A stretch of 64,000 nucleotides of DNA from Arthrobacter mangrovi. Lineage in GTDB: Bacteria > Actinomycetota > Actinomycetes > Actinomycetales > Micrococcaceae. Positions 32,546-41,391 of the stretch are shown piece after piece. The translations under genes and the position numbers were made by a program. Positions within the stretch are counted from its first letter, which is position 1. Each line of letters opens with the position of its first letter. The notes beneath the pieces were generated by a model. That model had not been told where the DNA came from. It was given only the letters and a program-made list of their open reading frames with translations, and made no database searches. The stretch covers positions 1 through 64,000 of the forward strand of contig NZ_BRVS01000026.1 of the NCBI RefSeq assembly GCF_026011795.1. Direction: 5' to 3'.

Positions 32546-32618
32546 CAATGACGCCGCATGACCCAGGGTTACGTCCCGCGGCGCCGCGCAACGGCCCGGC
32601 TGGCTACCCACCCCGCCC

Positions 32619-32670
32619 ACTGTGCAGCAGATGCCCTTTTTTCGCGCCGAAAGGGCATCTGCTGCACAGT
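32619..32670. terminator. Long perfect hairpin, probable terminator, dispersed-repeat family
   Basis: A 21-bp perfect stem: the left arm 32619-32639 starts ACTGTGCAGCAG and the right arm 32650-32670 ends CTGCTGCACAGT. The inner core is GATGCCCTTT/AAAGGGCATC with a 10-nt loop. It lies 11 bp beyond the stop of the methyltransferase gene. The element resembles the hairpin at 52824-52870. Confidence 0.75.
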
Positions 32671-32680
32671 CGATGGTTGG

Positions 32681-33460
32681 TTAGCCGGGCTTCACCGCGT
32701 AGCCCATGTAGGACAAGGCCGTCGTCCGGACCTGGCCGAAGTCCAGCCGGCGGCCGAGTTCCCCGTAGCTGATCGCGCCGCGGCGGGCGGAGCGGAGAGC
32801 AGAGAGGGCCGCCAGCGGATTCGCCCGCGGGGCCAGGCCGGCCAGCCCGCCGGGCTCCAGCCCGCTGCGCTGCAGCAAGTGCGCGAGCTCGCGGGGCTTG
32901 ATGAACATCTCCCAGCTGTGCAGCTGCGCATCGATGATCCGGGTCTGCGGCCAGTCCTGCAGGATCTTGATGGCCAGCAGCCAGCTGGCGGCGGTCCGGT
33001 TGACCGTGTCGAAGAGGTACAGGCCGCCCGGCTTCATGACCCGGGCGGTCTCGGCGATGACCCGCGGCAGGTCGGCGACGTGCTCCAGCACGTCGCAGCA
33101 GAGAACGACGTCGAAGCTTCGGTCTTCGAGCGGCAGTACCTCGCCGCTACCGGCCAGGTAGCGGATGTCCAAGCCGCCCTCGGCGGCATGCCGCCGAGCC
33201 GCGGCCAGCGCCGGCCCGGACGGGTCCACGCCCGTCACCTCGCAGCCGAACCGCGCGAACTCCTCGGCCAGCAGGCCGGCGCCGCAGCCAATGTCCAGAG
33301 CTTTCAGCCTGGCCGGCGCGCCGCCAAGCCGGTGCCGGAGCACGGTCCGGAAATAGTCCATCCGCGCCGGCGTGAGGCTGCCGTGCAGCAGGTTGAGCGG
33401 GTTGTCCTCGTCCCACCATGACCCGCCTAGGCGGTCGTACAGCTCGTTGTCGATCGGCAT
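32681..33460 (-). CDS. SAM-dependent methyltransferase, UbiG-like
   Basis: A 259-residue class I methyltransferase. Motif I is ALDIGCGAGLLAEEFA (54-69) and the acidic end of strand 2 is VTGVDPSG. The LEHVADLPRVIAETARVMKPGG block and the later FIKPRELAHLLQRSGL are typical of UbiG (3-demethylubiquinol O-methyltransferase). The N-terminal Leu-Gly-Gly-Ser-Trp-Trp-Asp also fits UbiG. Actinobacteria use menaquinone, so the real substrate is probably another phenol or quinone-like metabolite. It is a single gene, ended by the long hairpin. Confidence 0.85.
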   Translation of the reverse strand: MPIDNELYDRLGGSWWDEDNPLNLLHGSLTPARMDYFRTVLRHRLGGAPARLKALDIGCGAGLLAEEFARFGCEVTGVDPSGPALAAARRHAAEGGLDIRYLAGSGEVLPLEDRSFDVVLCCDVLEHVADLPRVIAETARVMKPGGLYLFDTVNRTAASWLLAIKILQDWPQTRIIDAQLHSWEMFIKPRELAHLLQRSGLEPGGLAGLAPRANPLAALSALRSARRGAISYGELGRRLDFGQVRTTALSYMGYAVKPG

Positions 33461-33676
33461 CGCTGCTCCTCGCTTTGGCGTCGATCATACGCCGGGGGCA
33501 GACGGCACGGGCGGGCCGGGCAGGGGCCGGGAACACGGGCACGGAGCCGGTTTTTCCAAGGCTGGCGTGTCCCGCGTTCGAGGAGCATCATGGCTCTATC
33601 GGACCTGCACTGCCGGGAACCGCTCCGGGCGGCAGACGTCTTAGAGTACTGCCGGGCTGGCGGGAGGGACCGCGCG

Positions 33677-33949
33677 ATGCCACTGTCGGATGAAGAACGG
33701 AAACAGCTGCGGGAGCTGGAGGAAGAGCTGGCCGCGGAGGATCCCAGGCTGGCCCGGGAACTGGAGTCCGGTTCGCTGTGGCCCCGGCAGTCCCGCGGGC
33801 TGCTGGCCACCCTGGTCTGGATAGCGGGCCTTGTGCTGCTGATAGTTGGAGTCGCCGCCCAGGTGGCCGTCGTGGGGATCCTCGGCTTCCTGCTGATGGG
33901 TGCCTCCGCTTACTGGGCACTGCGCCTGTTCCAGCGCCGGAACCGGTGA
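33677..33949 (+). CDS. DUF3040 small membrane protein
   Basis: A 90-residue protein of the actinobacterial DUF3040 family. It starts Met-Pro-Leu-Ser-Asp-Glu-Glu-Arg-Lys-Gln-Leu-Arg-Glu-Leu-Glu-Glu, the family hallmark, followed by two hydrophobic segments (about 45-80). ATG 33677 follows GGGAGGG at 8 nt; longer in-frame extensions lack a ribosome site. In other actinobacteria relatives lie near cell-division genes; here it is alone and its function is unknown. Confidence 0.88.
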   Translation: MPLSDEERKQLRELEEELAAEDPRLARELESGSLWPRQSRGLLATLVWIAGLVLLIVGVAAQVAVVGILGFLLMGASAYWALRLFQRRNR

Positions 33950-33986
33950 ACGTCCGGCACCGGACCAGGCTGCCGCAAGAAGACCG

Positions 33987-34625
33987 TCAGCCGAGGATCT
34001 TCAGCGCCGTGCCCCAGTTGAAGTTTTCATAGGCGGGGTTGGCCTGCAGCGCCATGACGAGGAGCTGGAAGCCCTCGAGCTCGCGCGCGTGGCGCAGCCC
34101 GCCGACCTCCAGCGGCCGCAGGCCCGCGGCGCTCGCGAAGTCCGCGACCTGCTTCCGCGCTTCCTCCGAATCCGCGGCTATGAAGACGTCCAGCGGCTGG
34201 CCGTCGACCGAGCCCTCGGACAGCGGTCCGGCGAAGGTCGTGTTGAAGGCCTTGACGAAGCTGGCCTCCGGCGCCAGTTTCGCCAGTTCTTCGGCGGCCG
34301 ACGTGCCCGGCCCGACGACGAGGGAATCGAAGGTTTCCACGTCGATGGGGTTGCTGATATCCACCACGGTCTTCCCGGTCAGGGAGCCGCGGAGCCTGGT
34401 GACGACCTCCTGGGCGGGCCCGTAGTACAGGGCGAGCACGACGATGTCTCCCAGGGCCGGTTCGGCGAGTCCGCCGCTGATCACCCCTGAGCCGAGTTCG
34501 CCGGCGAGGCGGGCGGCGTTTTCCGGTGTGCGGTCCAGGATCTGGAGGGAGCGGCCGGCGGCCGCGGCGCGCTTGGCGATCGCGGAGCCCATGTTGCCGG
34601 TGCCGATGATGGTGATGTCCGTCAT
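33987..34625 (-). CDS. NADPH-dependent F420 reductase-like oxidoreductase
   Basis: A 212-residue Rossmann protein of the F420:NADP oxidoreductase-like group. It has TIIGTGNMGSAIAKRAAAAG (residues 5-24), the ADIVVLAL-type second strand (DIVVLALYY), VVDISNPI, a VKAFNTTFA segment and the FI-AADSEEA block. ATG 34625 has AAGGAAG upstream. Many actinobacterial members use plain NADPH, so dependence on F420 is not certain. Isolated from the genes on either side. Confidence 0.85.
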   Translation of the reverse strand: MTDITIIGTGNMGSAIAKRAAAAGRSLQILDRTPENAARLAGELGSGVISGGLAEPALGDIVVLALYYGPAQEVVTRLRGSLTGKTVVDISNPIDVETFDSLVVGPGTSAAEELAKLAPEASFVKAFNTTFAGPLSEGSVDGQPLDVFIAADSEEARKQVADFASAAGLRPLEVGGLRHARELEGFQLLVMALQANPAYENFNWGTALKILG

Positions 34626-34746
34626 GATGCTTCCTTCCGCAGGAATGTGCAGGTCCGTGGCACGCACGCAGCCCTCGCCGAAGGCGACGGCGGAACTTGG
34701 CGCCCGCCGTCGCCAGACTAGGGGGTGCGGGCGCCCAAGGCCAGAG

Positions 34747-35235
34747 CTAAGGCAGCTCTCGCGCGGGGCCCCAGCGGAACGCGGCAAGCCACAGCAGCAC
34801 GCCGGCCAGCCCCACCATGCCGGGAGCGAGCACCGGGGAAGCGCCGACCGAGCCGGTGGCTGCCGCCCAGAGCTGCGACACCGCGGACATCGAATCCCAG
34901 ACGGCGGAGTACCGTCCGCTCAGCGGGCCGGCCTCCAAATTCGCGCTGACATGTTCGTACACGCCGAACGCGCTGCCCAGGACGGCAACGATCGCGGTCC
35001 CCTGCAGGATCCGCGCCGTCGCCACCGCGCGCCGCACCAGCCAGGCCGCCGCGGCAGCGAGGAGGACGGCCAGGACCGCCCACGGCACAAGCTGGAATAT
35101 GTCCTGCCAGTGGCGGAGCATCGCGAGCTCGACGCAGGCGCCGAGGGCGGTGCCGATGCCCAGCCAGGTCAGGATGCGGCGGTAGGCGGCGACCAGGGCA
35201 ACAGAGTCGGTCTTTGTCTCTACGGTGCTGGCCAT
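34747..35235 (-). CDS. Small integral membrane protein, unknown
   Basis: A 162-residue protein with four predicted membrane segments (about 18-40, 50-68, 75-95 and 130-150). No family was recognised. ATG 35235 is 5 bp after the true end (TGA 35241-35243) of the broken lipoprotein gene, with GTGGAG as ribosome site, so the two probably formed an operon. Confidence 0.7.
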   Translation of the reverse strand: MASTVETKTDSVALVAAYRRILTWLGIGTALGACVELAMLRHWQDIFQLVPWAVLAVLLAAAAAWLVRRAVATARILQGTAIVAVLGSAFGVYEHVSANLEAGPLSGRYSAVWDSMSAVSQLWAAATGSVGASPVLAPGMVGLAGVLLWLAAFRWGPARELP

Positions 35236-35240
35236 GGCGC

Positions 35241-35636
35241 TCACTCCACCTTGAGTGCGCTGAGCACCCTGCTCAGCTGGTCGTCGGAGATGCCGTACTT
35301 CCCGAGCTCCTCGGTCAGTGTGGGCTCGAGGTTCTCGGCCGTGTAGGGGCCTTACTCCTGGACCTCCTCGGCCCAGCGCTCCGGATTGTCGACGCCGGCC
35401 GAGGCCAATGCCGCCGTGAGCTCCTCGGTCGTCGCCGTGTTCGGGTCGACGGTCTGCACGGACGGGCTGGCGGCAGACGGACTGGCGGTGTCGGGCGAAG
35501 CGGGCGCCGAGGCGGCCGGCGGCGCGGCAGTCGTCGGGGCGGCCGCGGGAGAGCCTGCCCCCGGACTCGAACAACCCGCCAGGGCGGCCGCGAAGACGAG
35601 CGAAAGAGAGGCGAGACGAACCGGCATCTTGTCCAT
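35241..35636 (-). pseudogene. Helix-hairpin-helix-type lipoprotein gene interrupted by an in-frame TAA
   Basis: The frame encodes a lipoprotein signal (lipobox ALAGC, Cys22), an Ala/Pro/Ser-rich linker and a helical domain starting NTATTEELTAALASAGVDNP. It then meets TAA at 35354-35352. The same frame continues for another 36 sense codons (GPYTAENLEPTLTEELGKYG and following) to TGA 35241-35243, clearly the second half of the same domain. The stop stands where an aromatic residue would fit (Glu-[Tyr]-x-Pro-Tyr), so TAC or TAT mutated to TAA is likely. As written the protein is 94 residues and loses the second helix pair. Readthrough or a sequencing error are alternatives. Confidence 0.72.
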
Positions 35637-35726
35637 AGCACCCGGGTTTACCAGTGCAATCTTGGAACGGGCAAGGAATCGGACCTACGAATCTCCTGTG
35701 CGTCGTGCCTCCTGTGCATCGTGCAC

Positions 35727-35772
35727 GGGGGAGGACGACGGCGGAAGCTGCCTCCCGCCGTCGTCCTCCCCC
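35727..35772. terminator. Perfect 18-bp hairpin between convergent or tandem units
   Basis: The left arm (35727-35744) contains GAGGACGACGGCGG and the right arm (35755-35772) is its exact complement; loop of 10 nt. There is no T run on either side, but it lies 8 bp past the monooxygenase stop. A 16-bp direct repeat (CTCCTGTGCRTCGTGC at ~35694 and ~35709) precedes it. Confidence 0.6.
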
Positions 35773-35780
35773 TGCCGGTG

Positions 35781-37388
35781 CTAGGCGAGCGCGAACCCTT
35801 CGTAGGATTTCGCCGCGACCTCGTCGCACTTGGCGCGGTAGGCGCCCACGCCGCCGACGTACGGCATGAAGACGCGCGGCTTGCCGGGCACGTTGGCGCC
35901 GAGGTACCAGGAGTTCGCCTGCGGGAAGAGCGTCATGTCCGCCAGGGCGTTGACGTGCTCGACCCAGGCATCCTCCGCCTCCGCCAGCGGCTCCGAGGAC
36001 TGCAGCCCGTTGGCGTCCAGGTACTCGATGTGCGCCGCGATCCAGTCCACGTGCTGCTCGATGGAGGTGACCATGTTGCTCAGCACGGACGGGCTGCCCG
36101 GGCCGGTGACCGTGAACAGGTTGGGGAACCCGGCCATGGACACGCCCAGGTACGCCCGCGGGCCGGCCTCCCACTTCTCCCGCAGGGCGACGCCGTCGCG
36201 CCCGCGGATGTCGATGGCCAGCAGGGCCCCGGTCATGGCGTCGAAGCCGGTGGCGAAGACGATCGCGTCGAACTCGTACTCCTGCTCCGCGGTGCGCAGG
36301 CCCGTCGGGGTGATCTCCTCGATCGGAGCCGAGCGCACGTCGACCAGCTGCACATTCGGCCGGTTGTAGGTGGCGTAGTACTCCGTGTCGACGCAGATGC
36401 GCTTGGTGCCCACGGGATGGTCGTACGGCTTGAGCAGCCGCGCCGTCTCCGGGTCATCCACGATCTCGTCGATCTTGGTCCGGATATATTCGGCGACGGT
36501 CTCGTTGGCCTCGTTGCTGACGGCCAGGTCCGAGAAGCACTGGGCCAGCCGGAATCCGCCGAGCGTCCAGTGCTCGTCGAAGACGCGCTGGCGTTCCTCG
36601 GGGGCGGCCTCCAGCGCGGCGTCGGCCCCGGGCGGGAACGGCAGGCCGGTGGGGGTGTGCTTCGCGTCCTCCCGGATCCGGCGGTAGTCGGCCTTGACCT
36701 GGCGCCAGAATTCCTGGTCCAGCGGGCCGTTCTTGGCCGGGACGCTGAAGTTGGGCGTCCGCTGGAACACGGTCAGCTGCTCGGCCTGCGCCGCGATCAC
36801 CGGAATGGACTGGATGCCGGAGGAGCCGGTGCCGACCACGCCGACGCGCTTGCCGGTGAAGTCCACGTCCTCGTGCGGCCAGGCGCCGGTGTGGTAGACC
36901 TCCCCGCGGAACGACTCGAGCCCGCGGAAATCCGGGATGCGGCTGGTCGACAGGCAGCCCGTGGCCATGATGCAGAACCGGGCCTGCGTCACCTCGTCGC
37001 CCCGGGCGGAACTGGTCGACACCCGCCACCGGTTCGTCCCGCCGTCGTACTCCGCCGCTGTCACGGTGGTCTCGAGCTGCAGGTCCCGCCGCAGGTCGTA
37101 GCGGTCCGCCACGAAGTTCAGGTAGCGCATCAGCTCCGGCTGGGCCGGGTAGCGCTCCGTCCACTCCCACTCCTGCTCCAGTTCAGGGTCGAACGAGTAG
37201 GAGTAGTACGGGCTCTCCACGTCGCAGCGGGCTCCCGGGTAGCGGTTCCAGTACCAGGTGCCGCCGACGCCGTCGCCCTTCTCGAACACTACGGCGGACA
37301 GCCCCTGGCCGCGCAGCTTGTGCAGCATGTACAGGCCGGAGAAGCCCGCGCCGACGATGACGGCGTCCACCTCGCGCACGCGTGCCAT
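35781..37388 (-). CDS. Baeyer-Villiger-type flavin monooxygenase
   Basis: A 535-residue FAD/NADPH enzyme. The FAD motif GAGFSG is at residues 13-18. The Baeyer-Villiger fingerprint FRGEVYHTGAWP spans 160-171, and the NADPH motif GTGSSG follows (~187). The Gly-Gly-Thr-Trp-Tyr-Trp-Asn-Arg-Tyr-Pro-Gly-Ala segment is typical of cyclohexanone monooxygenase relatives. It converts ketones to esters or lactones. The start overlaps the stop of the esterase gene; ATG 37388 gives the better distance from GGAGG, ATG 37391 is an alternative. The pairing with an esterase implies ketone to ester to acid plus alcohol. Confidence 0.92.
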   Translation of the reverse strand: MARVREVDAVIVGAGFSGLYMLHKLRGQGLSAVVFEKGDGVGGTWYWNRYPGARCDVESPYYSYSFDPELEQEWEWTERYPAQPELMRYLNFVADRYDLRRDLQLETTVTAAEYDGGTNRWRVSTSSARGDEVTQARFCIMATGCLSTSRIPDFRGLESFRGEVYHTGAWPHEDVDFTGKRVGVVGTGSSGIQSIPVIAAQAEQLTVFQRTPNFSVPAKNGPLDQEFWRQVKADYRRIREDAKHTPTGLPFPPGADAALEAAPEERQRVFDEHWTLGGFRLAQCFSDLAVSNEANETVAEYIRTKIDEIVDDPETARLLKPYDHPVGTKRICVDTEYYATYNRPNVQLVDVRSAPIEEITPTGLRTAEQEYEFDAIVFATGFDAMTGALLAIDIRGRDGVALREKWEAGPRAYLGVSMAGFPNLFTVTGPGSPSVLSNMVTSIEQHVDWIAAHIEYLDANGLQSSEPLAEAEDAWVEHVNALADMTLFPQANSWYLGANVPGKPRVFMPYVGGVGAYRAKCDEVAAKSYEGFALA

Positions 37389-38344
37389 CATGCCTCCAGG
37401 GCTGGCTCGGCGGAGAGGTCCCGGACGCGGCGGGCCACGAGGTCCATCACCTCGGCGCTCGCCGGCAGCACGTTGACCATCGAGAAGAAGCCGTGCATTT
37501 GGCCTGGCCACCGGTGGAACTCGACGTCCACGCCGGCCTCCTGGAGCCGCTGCGCGTAGGCCTCGCCCTCGTCGCGGAGCACATCGTGGGCCGCGGTCAC
37601 GACCAGGGCCGGCGGCAGGTTCTCCAGGCTGTCGGCCCGCAGCGGCGAGGCGTGCGGGTGGGCGCGGTCCTCCGGGGTCGGGGCGTAATGGTCCCAGAAC
37701 CAGATCATGAATTCCTTGGTCAGCAGGGTCTGGTTCTCCGGCTCATCGTAGGACAGCCGGCTGAAATCGGCGTCGGTGACCGGGTAGATCAGCATCTGGC
37801 CGGCGAGCTGCGGGCCGCCCTCGTCGCGGGCACGCAGGGCCATCACGGCCGAGAGGTTGCCGCCCGCGCTGTCGCCGCCGACGAACAGCGGCACCCGGGA
37901 GCCGGCGATGTCCTCGAGGTGCGCGGCCGCCCACTGCAGGGCGGTCCAGGAGTCCTCGACGGCGGCGGGGAAGCGCTTCTCCGGCGCCTTGCGGTAGTTG
38001 ACCAGAACGACGGCGTTGCCCGTCTTTTCCGCCAACTGGCGGCCCAGCGTGTCGTAGCCGTCGATATCGCCGACGACCCAGCCGCCGCCGTGGAGGTAGA
38101 GGAAGAGGCCGGCGGGGCGCTTCGTCGGCACGTGGACGCGGACGGCGAAGGTGCCGCCGTCGTAGCCGGTCAGGGTGTGGTCTTCGGTGCGGTGCATGTC
38201 CGGGCCCTTGCCGAACATTTCATTCATTGCCGCCGAAGTGGCCCGGGCCTGCGCGGGCTCCATCTCCCACATCGGCTTGGCATCGGGGCCCGCTGCTTCT
38301 GCTGCGGCGGCCAGGAACTGGATGGTGGCTTCATCAAGCGCCAT
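37388..38344 (-). CDS. Alpha/beta hydrolase, hormone-sensitive-lipase (HSL) family esterase
   Basis: A 318-residue carboxylesterase. Oxyanion motif HGGGW (85-89), nucleophile elbow GDSAGG with Ser159, Asp in AAHDVLRD and His in the GQMHGFF segment complete the HSL triad. Cytoplasmic, no signal. First gene of a two-gene leftward operon with the Baeyer-Villiger monooxygenase and well suited to hydrolyse its ester product. The promoter region carries a Crp-like site and an AATGCATT palindrome shared with the divergent GntR gene. Confidence 0.92.
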   Translation of the reverse strand: MALDEATIQFLAAAAEAAGPDAKPMWEMEPAQARATSAAMNEMFGKGPDMHRTEDHTLTGYDGGTFAVRVHVPTKRPAGLFLYLHGGGWVVGDIDGYDTLGRQLAEKTGNAVVLVNYRKAPEKRFPAAVEDSWTALQWAAAHLEDIAGSRVPLFVGGDSAGGNLSAVMALRARDEGGPQLAGQMLIYPVTDADFSRLSYDEPENQTLLTKEFMIWFWDHYAPTPEDRAHPHASPLRADSLENLPPALVVTAAHDVLRDEGEAYAQRLQEAGVDVEFHRWPGQMHGFFSMVNVLPASAEVMDLVARRVRDLSAEPALEA

Positions 38345-38385
38345 GTCAATCTCTCTTCGTTGAGCGGATTGTCGAACCCGCACCA

Positions 38386-38417
38386 GTGATGCAGGTCACA
38401 TCACTATAGAATGCATT
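38386..38417. promoter_or_regulatory. Crp-like site and AATGCATT palindrome in the esterase-gntR divergent region
   Basis: GTGATGCAGGTCAC (38386-38399) matches GTGA-N6-TCAC and extends to a GTGATG-N7-CATCAC pair ending at 38404. AATGCATT (38410-38417) is a short palindrome of the size bound by GntR/FCD proteins. Both lie between the divergent starts 38344 and 38518. Confidence 0.5.
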
Positions 38418-38517
38418 GTTTTGCGGAGGAAGAGGTCCGAGGCCTCTGTTTTGCGAACCCTCGGTAGAGTTGGATATGCCCTCGCAGCGAGGAAATCCGA
38501 GGGGAAAGGGGAACGGC

Positions 38518-39192
38518 ATGGCCTTCGAGCTGCCCCTGTCCCGCAAGGATGCCGTGGTGCAGCGCCTGCGCGGCGAGATGCTCTCCGGTGAGCTGGCACC
38601 GGGCGCGCCCGTGAAGGACGCCGAGCTCGCGGCCCGGCTGGGGCTCAGCGTGACGCCGGTGCGCGAAGCAATCACGCAGCTGATCAGCGAGGGCTTCATC
38701 GAGGCGCTGCCGAACAAGCGCCGCCGGGTAGCCGTGTTGACGCAGAAGCAGGCGATCGACCTGATGGACGTGCTGGGTGCCGTGCTGGTCGCCGGGCTGG
38801 AACGGGCCGAGGGCCGCCTGGACCGGGAGTGGCTGGACGGGTTCGCCGCCGCCGTGCGCGCGTTCCAGGCAGAACTGAAACCGGACATGCTGCAGCGATC
38901 GGGGGAGGCCTTCCGGCGGATCGCGGAACTGATCTGCGACGCCGCGGACAACGACGAACTGCGGGCGGTGACGGACCATGTGCTGCTCCGTTCGCTGAAC
39001 CGCATCCAGCTCTATCCCTCCAACCACCTGCTGCCGCTGTGGGGCGAGGCCTTCGGCGATACCGCCGGACTGCTGGACGGCGGCGACCACGCTGCCGCCG
39101 TCCAGCGGCTGCGCTCCTTCTTCAGCGACCTGGTTGCCGCCATGCACCGCGACCGCTCGGACGACGCCGTCGTCGCCCCGCGGCCGCACTAG
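38518..39192 (+). CDS. GntR-family regulator, FCD subfamily
   Basis: A 224-residue regulator: winged helix at 10-75 (the DAELAARLGLSVTPVREAITQL helix-turn-helix and a KRRRVAV wing), and an FCD-type helical domain to the end. ATG 38518 follows AGGGGAAAGGGGAACGGC; an in-frame ATG at 38476 has no ribosome site. Divergent from the esterase/Baeyer-Villiger operon, so probably its repressor, with AATGCATT as candidate operator. The MFS exporter gene follows 44 bp later. Confidence 0.87.
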   Translation: MAFELPLSRKDAVVQRLRGEMLSGELAPGAPVKDAELAARLGLSVTPVREAITQLISEGFIEALPNKRRRVAVLTQKQAIDLMDVLGAVLVAGLERAEGRLDREWLDGFAAAVRAFQAELKPDMLQRSGEAFRRIAELICDAADNDELRAVTDHVLLRSLNRIQLYPSNHLLPLWGEAFGDTAGLLDGGDHAAAVQRLRSFFSDLVAAMHRDRSDDAVVAPRPH

Positions 39193-39236
39193 GAGCCGGC
39201 CGGCGGGGAGGCACGGGGAGGCAGGAGGAGGCACTG

Positions 39237-40688
39237 ATGAAACGGGTCCGCGGGAATCACCGGCCGGCTGCAGCCGACCGGCTCGATCCGGCGCTCCGGC
39301 CGGTGCTCTGGGTGGCGATTTTGGCCTCGTTCATCGCCTTCCTGGACGGGGCGATCGTGAACGTCGCGCTGCCTGCGATCGGCGAGGATCTGGGCGGCGG
39401 CCTGGCCCTGCAGCAGTGGGTCGTCGATGCCTACCTCCTGACCCTCGGCGCCCTGATCCTGATCGCGGGGTCCCTGTCCGACGGCTTCGGCCGCGTCCGG
39501 ATCCTTCGGCTGGGCCTGGTCCTGTTCGGGGCGGCGTCGCTGGCCTGCGCGCTGGCGCCGACCGGGGCGGTGCTGGTCGCGTCGCGCGCGGTGCAGGGAG
39601 CCGGCGGCGCCCTGCTGGTGCCCAGCTCGCTGGCGCTCATCATGTCGTCCTACCGGGGAGCGGCCCAGGCGCGCGCCATCGGGATCTGGACCGGGTGGAC
39701 CGGAACCTCGGCCGTCGCCGGCCCGCTGCTCGGCGGGCTCCTGGTCGACCTGTCCAGCTGGCGCTGGATCTTCGCTATCAACGTGCTTCCGATCGCCGTC
39801 ACGCTCCTGATCCTCGGGCGCCTCAAGGCCGGGCCCTCCGTCCGGAGCCGTCCGCCGGTGGACCTGGTCGGCGCCGTGCTGGCCGCCTTCGGCCTGGCCG
39901 GGGTGGTCTTCGCGTTGATCGAGCAGCAGCGGTTCGGCTGGGCCCATCCTGTCATAGCCGGCTCGCTGGCCCTGGGGCTCGCGTCCTTCGCCGCCTTCCT
40001 GTGGTGGGAAGGCCGCACGGCCCATCCAATGATGCCGCTGCGGCTGTTCAGGGTCCGCAACTTCGGGGTGGGGAACATCGCGACCGCGTTCATCTACGCC
40101 GCGCTGTCGCTGGGCATGCTGATGATCGTGCTGTTCCTGCAGCAGGTCGGAGGATTCTCGGCGACGCAGGCAGGCTTGGCCACGATTCCCGTCGCCGTGC
40201 TGATGCTGCTGCTCTCCGGCACCTTTGGCGGCCTGGCCGGAAAGTACGGCCCGCGGCTCTTCATGGCGGCCGGCCCGATGGTGCTCGGCGCCGGCTACCT
40301 ACTGATGACGGCGGCGGGCACGCCGCTGGATTTCCCGGCCGAAGTGCTGCCCGGCCTGCTGGTGTGCGGACTGGGTCTCGCCATCACCGTCGCGCCGCTG
40401 ACCGCCGGCATCCTCGCCGCCGTGGGGCCGGGGGAGAGCGGGATCGGTTCCGCCATCAATAACGCCGTCTCCCGCATCGCCGGGCTGATCGCCGTGGCGT
40501 TCGCCGGCGTGATCCTCGGCGGAGCGCTCGACGCCGACGGGTTCCGCCGGATGCTGGTGGTCGTGGCGCTCCTGGCCTTCGCGGGAGGACTCGTCTCGGC
40601 CTTGGGGATCCGCAACCCTCCTGCTTCCGGACCGTCCGCCACCGGCCCGGACGCCGATCCCCGGGAGCTGCGGGGCGGAAAGCGATAA
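39237..40688 (+). CDS. MFS drug transporter, DHA2 (14-helix) family
   Basis: A 483-residue exporter with the DHA2 pattern: Phe-Leu-Asp-Gly-Ala-Ile-Val-Asn-Val-Ala-Leu-Pro after helix 1, QWVVDAYLLTLGALILIAGSL (motif D1-like), LSDGFGRVRI (motif A), and helix 5 motif C (GWTGTSAVAGPLLGG). Members such as EmrB, QacA and LfrA expel drugs and other amphiphiles. ATG 39237 has GGAGGAGG. It lies in line with the GntR gene upstream and may be co-regulated. The last 20 residues are Pro/Ala-rich and cytoplasmic. Confidence 0.92.
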   Translation: MKRVRGNHRPAAADRLDPALRPVLWVAILASFIAFLDGAIVNVALPAIGEDLGGGLALQQWVVDAYLLTLGALILIAGSLSDGFGRVRILRLGLVLFGAASLACALAPTGAVLVASRAVQGAGGALLVPSSLALIMSSYRGAAQARAIGIWTGWTGTSAVAGPLLGGLLVDLSSWRWIFAINVLPIAVTLLILGRLKAGPSVRSRPPVDLVGAVLAAFGLAGVVFALIEQQRFGWAHPVIAGSLALGLASFAAFLWWEGRTAHPMMPLRLFRVRNFGVGNIATAFIYAALSLGMLMIVLFLQQVGGFSATQAGLATIPVAVLMLLLSGTFGGLAGKYGPRLFMAAGPMVLGAGYLLMTAAGTPLDFPAEVLPGLLVCGLGLAITVAPLTAGILAAVGPGESGIGSAINNAVSRIAGLIAVAFAGVILGGALDADGFRRMLVVVALLAFAGGLVSALGIRNPPASGPSATGPDADPRELRGGKR

Positions 40689-40697
40689 CGTCAAGGC

Positions 40698-41384
40698 ATG
40701 TCAGCGAAAAAGCCGGTCCGGGCGTTCGTCGAACTGCTGGCCCGCACGGAAGCCGGTCCCGCCAGCACCAATTTCTTCGACTACAGCGACGCCGGCAATG
40801 CCCTGCGGCGCCGGAACCTCGAGCTGTACCTGCTTGAGATGCTGGAGCGCCGGCCCTCGGTCCTGCTGGTCGGGGAGGCGCCCGGCTACCGCGGCATGCG
40901 CATGACCGGCGTCCCCTTCAGCAACCCGGCCATCATCGAGGGCCGGGCGGACCCGTTCGGCCTGTTCGGCCCGGGCAGGGGCTTCGTCCTGCCGCCCGAC
41001 GCCGGCATCGTGGCCGCCGAACCGACCGCGACGGTGATGTGGGACGTGCTCGCGGAGCTCGGATTCCTGCCGCTGCTCTGGAGCGCCTATCCGCTGCACC
41101 CGCACCAGCCGGGCCGGCCGCTCTCCAACCGAACGCCCTCGGCCGCCGAGATCAGGGCCGGGCTGCCGCTGTGGCAGGAACTGGCCCGGATCTTCGGGAT
41201 CGGAAACGTCGTCGCCGTCGGCAACATCGGCCACCGCAGCGTCCTCGCCGGGGGCCACAGCGCCCCGAAGGTCCGGCATCCGGCCCACGGCGGCAAGGTC
41301 AAATTCCGCGAGGGCCTGCGCGAGCTGCTCGCCGCCGGCATCGATGAACCCGCTGCCCGGCCGCAAACCCGCTCCACCGTCTAA
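40698..41384 (+). CDS. Uracil-DNA glycosylase-superfamily protein
   Basis: A 228-residue protein with UDG-fold motifs: VGEAPGYRGMRMTGVPF (57-73), corresponding to the Gly-Glu-Ala-Pro-Gly active-site motif of family 4/5-like enzymes, and a late His-Pro-Ala-His-Gly segment matching motif B. The cysteines of Fe-S family 4 enzymes are missing. It may excise uracil or be a non-catalytic relative. Starts 9 bp after the MFS gene. A second glycosylase-like gene is at 54470. Confidence 0.75.
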   Translation: MSAKKPVRAFVELLARTEAGPASTNFFDYSDAGNALRRRNLELYLLEMLERRPSVLLVGEAPGYRGMRMTGVPFSNPAIIEGRADPFGLFGPGRGFVLPPDAGIVAAEPTATVMWDVLAELGFLPLLWSAYPLHPHQPGRPLSNRTPSAAEIRAGLPLWQELARIFGIGNVVAVGNIGHRSVLAGGHSAPKVRHPAHGGKVKFREGLRELLAAGIDEPAARPQTRSTV

Positions 41385-41391
41385 AGCCAGG

